Shown: positions 60,105-64,000 of the stretch, in pieces
Layout of the letters: the number at the start of each line of letters is the position of its first letter
Numbering within the stretch: position 1 is the first letter of the stretch
Source of the DNA: Porodaedalea pini
Taxonomy: Eukaryota; Basidiomycota; Agaricomycetes; Hymenochaetales; Hymenochaetaceae
Assembly: GCA_002794775.1 (NCBI GenBank)
Contig: NBAY01000004.1
Coordinates: 1,506,616 to 1,570,615 of the forward strand
DNA: 64,000 nt
Reading direction: 5' to 3'
The notes under the pieces: generated by a model
The model's database searches: none
What the model saw: only the letters and a program-made list of their open reading frames with translations
What the model was told of the DNA's origin: nothing
Translations under genes and position numbers: made by a program

Positions 60105-61505
60105 TGTTAGGACCAGTGTCGGAGCAGGTGACTAATCTGTCTGATATACTGGAACTAGTAGATGTCCTTCTCGAAGACTCGAGGTAAGCATTCTTGAGCT
60201 AGTTGTATGGAGGGGTGATTGGCTTGGCGAGTGCTTGGTCTTAGCAGGAGAATAACAGTAATAGCAGCAAGCTGTGGGCTCAAGCTGAACTAGTATTGAA
60301 GATGTGTCAAGGGCAGAAGAATTTTGCTGAGGAGACAAGGGCGCTCCTGCTCGCCTCTTTATAGAGTTTGGGTTCTTTGAACCTTAGCTCCACAGCTAAC
60401 CTAATTCTAACTAGTTGGGGAGTGGCTTCTCCACTTCTCTCGCGATCTGCAGTAATTCCTAGAACCTTCCACTCCACTATGACATCGTTGGGTGCTATAA
60501 ATAGCCACTCACACCACTTGCTCCAATGTTCCCACACTTTACTCCACCAGTGTGGAGTATTGCATCATGGTGATGTCAGTGTGCTATAAATAGCCACTTG
60601 GTTCTGAGAGTCTCATCTATTCCATTTCCAGGGATGAGTCATCCATTGGTTGGTTGGTAGATTCGGTGGTGCCTGTCTGGCTTCCTCCTAGTGCGGGGAC
60701 TAGTAATGGGTTTCCTTCACTGCTTCTATCGTCCACTAGTCTGGTTGCCGCTGTTAGGCATTCTTCATAGACCCAGGTGTATCCTGTTGTTAAGCCAACT
60801 TCGCTGGGCGCTACATCGATGCCAATTACCACTTTGAGTTGTACTCCATAGTAGGTTTGGGTGGCGCGACGGTCTACTGTTAAGTAGCTGTCGAAGCCCC
60901 TTCTCCATGTAGTGATGAGATCATTGATGATTTCATCTCTGAGTTCCCAGAGTTCATGATGCGCTTCCTGTTGTGTCTGGCAGGTAGTAATTGGCCAGTC
61001 GAGGAGGATTGCCCATCAGCCACATTGTCGGTGGTGTTCCCTTTGTGTGATCCATATCATAAGGCCTGCTAGTGCTGCATACATTTGTTCATCTGCTAGC
61101 CACCATTTGAGCTTGTGCATGTATGCAGTACTCGTCCTTTCCTGCATAACTGGCTCTTGCTGTTGTTCACTGAGTGGTCTGTGCTGCGAGGCAATGAGCA
61201 TTGTGTTCTGTACGGATACTGCTTCCAGGACATGTAGGAAGATTTGCTTGTGTGCTGCCCATGAGTAATGGTATAGCTCCCGACAGAAGTTGCACAACTC
61301 CATTGATTCAGGTAGGTGCGTCTTATCGCTTCGGCATGGCCATGCTGTTTGATATGCTTCTTGTTCTCACTTCCTGGCTTTGTCATAGACTGTTGTGAGT
61401 GCCTCCTGGCCAAATCCTGGCTGGTAGGCAAATTGGTTCATTGTTGATCCTGTCAATCCCATGTCGATCTGCTGATCCTTCCTGAAATAGCAATTTCTTG
61501 TAACA
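60105..61505 (-). mobile_element. 1.4-kb LTR-like insertion with CAGAT duplication and an internal ORF
   Basis: The ends are TGTTAGG...TTGTAACA, flanked by CAGAT (60100-60104 and 61506-61510), a clean 5-base duplication. I see no direct terminal repeat inside, so it behaves like one large solo LTR or a small non-autonomous element. The part at 60105-60600 looks like an LTR on the minus strand (a TATAAAG box near 60360; two GCTATAAATAG boxes in forward orientation near 60497 and 60582). The LINE reads on after it. Confidence 0.8.
60617..61462 (-). pseudogene. ORF inside the 1.4-kb insertion (281 codons, two TGA)
   Basis: Minus strand, ATG 61460-61462 to 60617. It reads MGLTGSTMNQFAYQPGF, then a helical Trp-rich middle (LADEQMYAALAGLMIW) and a C-terminal part IGIDVAPSEVGLTTGYTW. 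The only interruptions are two TGA codons whose contexts fit CGA. It is possibly Gag-like, but I do not recognise a family. The start codon is only about 43 bases inside the element, so an internal promoter is unlikely. Confidence 0.5.
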
Positions 61506-61823
61506 CAGATACATCACATAGTTCAATCTTGCACCGCATGCCTCATGCTTAACGTGCTCGATCTACACAACTGGAACCTGACTCCTTGTTGCCCCGACCC
61601 TCTCTGCATTAAACATGATGTTCGCCACATTCGTAACTGTTGTACATTCTTTTCTCACATTCGCCATGGCCTTTTTCATCAACGTCTCTTGCCTTTGTCC
61701 TTCTCGGACTGGTTCCGCCCCAATAATTTTCTCTTACTATTAAAATTTGCTTACTTTTCCTTCCGTCGCTCGCCGGACACAATGCCTCTTTTATCTGATT
61801 TACCTACCTCATATTATCTTTAG
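61506..61823 (+). pseudogene. LINE ORF2, C-terminal Cys/His tail
   Basis: It continues the frame after RNase H as QSCTACLMLNVLDLHNW, then CCPDPLCIKHDVRHIRNCC, a zinc-binding-like tail common at the end of Tad-type ORF2, and ends at TAG 61821. 61824-62120 holds no recognised feature and should contain the SFH5 promoter. Confidence 0.75.
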
Positions 61824-62120
61824 TTACACCCCCTCATGAACGGTCACGTATTTCTTCCTCCATCCTTTTCGTCTTCCCATCACATACGCGCTACGTCCAT
61901 ATTTTCTGTAGTCTTCCTGGTTTCCGTTCCGTAGCGGTTGGTGATCTGTTAGTAGTCGATAGCAGATATAATAAATTTCTCAGCACGTGGTAAATATTTC
62001 CCAAAGGAGTCTTGAATTTTATCTGATAAGCACTTCGCGCGACTAGAAGCAAGCGCGAGTTGCGGCGCGTGAACTGGTTGGTTTCTACCCACCACCTCGT
62101 CACGACAGGCAGATACTACT

Positions 62121-63454
62121 ATGTCCGAGCCTACGCCTACAGAGGTCCCAGTGCCAAAGGCAGAGGAAGTGCCGACAGAGACGAAGACCGCTGAGCCAGC
62201 TGCACCCGCTGAAGCTGCGCCAACAGCCGCACCAGTGCCGGAAACCGAAGAGCCCAGAATGCTCTGACGAAGAAGTTCACCGACGCTGAGTGGAAGGCGC
62301 TTAAAGAGCTTAGAGTCTGTGCATCTACGAAACTTCAGCTGGGATGTTCATAACTAAGCTTTGTAACATGATGCAGGCAACTCTCCCTGGTGTTGTTGAA
62401 GAGGCGTACCCATCGCCAAGCCGGATGCTATCAAGCTTTGGGGTGTCACGATTGACCCGAATGGCACATCAGACGCGCGTGCCAGTGTAGCTTTGATGAA
62501 GTTTCTGCGAGCCAGGTGAGCGTAGAAACGAAATATATTAATGAAGCTAATCATGATGTTTTCTGAAAGGGATTTGAATGTTGAGAATGCAAAGGCTATG
62601 CTAGTCAAAACACTGAAATGGCGTGCCGAGTTCAAGACGGACGAGCTCGCCAATGAAGAGTTCCCGCAGGATATTTTTGGAAACTTGGGCCATATATATG
62701 GGAAGGACAAGGATGGTCGTCCCGTAACGTTCGTAACTTAGATCTTTTAAATGAGATACCGGAGCGGCGATAATAATATCCTTCTATAGGTACAACTTAT
62801 ACGGCGGCAACCAGGATCTGAAGGCGGTATTTGGAGATCTGGACCGGTTCATCAGGCAGGTATATTTCCTTCGCGAGTCTGTTACATGGGTACTGACTTT
62901 CTCTCAGATGGCGCATTTCCCTCATGGAGAAGGGCGTATCGCTGATTGATTTTGAGAATATAGACCAGATGATCCAAGTTCATGGTATGTGGTTCATTTT
63001 GGTCTGTATGCATCTAGTGAATTGTATAATTGACTGTTGGTTGTCCCAGATTATGAGGGTGTCGGCATGAATAGTCGGGATGCTAACTCGAAGAAAGCAG
63101 CTTCCACCGCCACTGCCATTTTTCAGGACTATTATCCTGAGTTCCTTGTAAGCAATCTGGCTTGGATATTTTAGGTTTGTTCTAATACCAGCTGCAATAG
63201 TACAAAAAGTTCTTTGTCAACGTGCCTTCCATCTTCACTTGGATATTCTGGTTTGTCTGTTAAAGCAGCTTCTCTTTGATCATTTCGCTCACGAAGAATC
63301 TAATAGGCTCTTCAAGCCGCTGATCTCTGCGCAGACGCTTGCGAAGATGAGCGTTGTTGGACGGGTCCGCAGACCAATTGGGAAGGAGTTGCTGCCCCTC
63401 GTCGACACTAAGGAACTTCCCAAGCGATATGGTGGCGAGGCAGACGCCTTCTAA
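62121..63454 (+). CDS. SFH5: SFH5, Sec14-like phosphatidylinositol transfer protein, 8 exons (two apparent frameshifts)
   Basis: Exons 62121-62314, 62377-62515, 62570-62728, 62790-62855, 62908-62984, 63050-63147, 63201-63250 and 63307-63454 (TAA). After an Ala/Pro/Glu-rich N-terminus come the CRAL-TRIO N domain (ALMKFLRARDLNVENAKAM) and the lipid-binding domain (VTYNLYGGNQDLKAVFGD, ISLMEKGVSLIDFENIDQ, FQDYYPEFLYKKFFVNVP), ending KELPKRYGGEADAF. This family moves phosphatidylinositol (and, for some members, heme) at ER-linked membranes. Two single missing bases, after EEP near 62260 and after AYP near 62435, break the frame in exons 1 and 2; the rest is clean. The intron at 62856 appears to use a GC donor. 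A sequencing error or a recent lesion are both possible. Confidence 0.85.
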
Positions 63455-64000
63455 ACTGTTTCTCGTTTGTCTCTCCTTTTCTTTTTCTTTTCTTTTCGTG
63501 CATGACATGCAAGGCGAACGAGAGATAGTCTCAGTCCGCATTGAGTTTCAAGTTTTATGGAATTTAGGAGATTCGGTGTACAGTGTAAATTATGACCTTG
63601 TTTGTCCTTTACCCATTAGAACCCGTATGTCAATGGCATTCCCATCTCAGCGCGTCGTGATCTTCGTTGACAACTCTGCGGAACACTGTGACTGAACATA
63701 TTTACCTCTTTCTTCCACATTGCCCATCTCACCCTCGGTGCCTATCTGATGCTTTCTGCGATGAAAAATGCCGTCGGGCCGGGCGTTGAAGAGAGAACCT
63801 GAGAAGTTGGTATGTTCCTCCCGGTGAGGACTCGGAGGGCACGTTAACGTTGTTCCAGGCTCAACGCTCAATGCCCGCGAGACCTTCAAGCGTCTCTTAC
63901 GCCTTGTTCGTCCAAGTGGATTCACCTGATTTCTTCTTTGGCAAGAAATGCGCACTATTTGTCAACTAAGACAGTGTCTCTCGGTCCGCACACGTAACGT
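63455..64000. other. Right edge of the window, no supported gene
   Basis: The 3' flank of SFH5 (pyrimidine tract at 63465-63500), then sequence with short frames on both strands (for example minus 63647-63955, 102 codons) and no motif I recognise. A gene may begin outside the window. Confidence 0.4.

Larger units (their letters stand above)
53931..61823 (+). mobile_element. Tad-like non-LTR retrotransposon (LINE), split by two LTR insertions
   Basis: Two open frames in the order ORF1 (nucleic-acid binding, CCHC) and ORF2 (endonuclease, RT, RNase H, Cys/His tail). Insertions at 57960-58375 and 60105-61505 interrupt ORF2. The ORF1 start is only 133 bases from the PAF1 start codon in the other direction. 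The 3' end is not marked by a clear poly-A; coding ends at 61821-61823. Domain order fits the Tad clade of fungal LINEs. Confidence 0.88.

Noticed and set aside
23518..61823. UGA reassigned to an amino acid, since many stops in E, the LINE and the 60105 insertion are TGA
   Set aside because: CGA-to-TGA decay at CpG explains it, and C1, C2 and the antisense gene show other transition-type stops as well. The five host genes end in TAA or TAG, but that is too few to support recoding.
1..64000. tRNA, rRNA or other structural RNA genes
   Set aside because: I looked for cloverleaf-like and rRNA-like stretches and saw none that I could support; a covariance-model scan would be needed to exclude them.

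Overview
The window looks like a filamentous basidiomycete (Agaricomycete-type) nuclear genome. Host genes are cut by many 47-79 bp GT-AG introns, and their best family matches are fungal. The repeats are chromodomain Ty3/gypsy elements, a second gypsy lineage with about 1.1 kb LTRs, a Tad-like LINE with an RNase H domain, and Tc1 and PIF/Harbinger type DNA elements. I cannot name the species.

Layout. Positions 1-41,045 are a transposon graveyard with no host gene that I can support. I sorted the LTRs by reading them against each other into families A (about 444 bp), B (A-like, 442 bp), C (416-442 bp), D (about 1,440 bp), E (about 1,095 bp) and F (997 bp). The left part holds a four-level nest: an A-family LTR hosts a Tc1 transposon, which hosts a complete C element (C1, 1877-9220), which hosts an E solo LTR. 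Inverted D LTRs, a B element and a long E element follow (22393-33670; gag, protease, RT, RNase H and integrase, plus an antisense gene with a Zn2Cys6-like cluster). Next comes a second C element (C2, to 39380) carrying its own nested solo LTRs.

From 42.3 kb onward there are host genes: a complete 11-exon cytochrome P450 (+), CTU1/NCS6 tRNA thiolase (+), a tRNase Z (-), PAF1 (-) and SFH5, a Sec14-like lipid transfer protein (+). Between them lie a Harbinger-like MITE and a near-perfect 837 bp fold-back element. An 8 kb LINE, itself cut by two LTR insertions, sits between the divergent PAF1 and SFH5 genes.

Themes. Decay is almost purely C-to-T / G-to-A, often at CpG. The two C1 LTRs differ only by transitions, target-site duplications differ by single CpG transitions, and the ten in-frame stops in the E element are all TGA, as expected from CGA arginine codons. 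The most unusual signals are arrays of a 9-bp-period motif (GTTCC/GTTGC plus four bases) scattered through E LTRs, gag, pol, the antisense gene and the unrelated F LTR; a canonical GGGTTTT slippery heptamer exactly at the E gag-pol frame junction; and the intron-containing antisense gene inside E.
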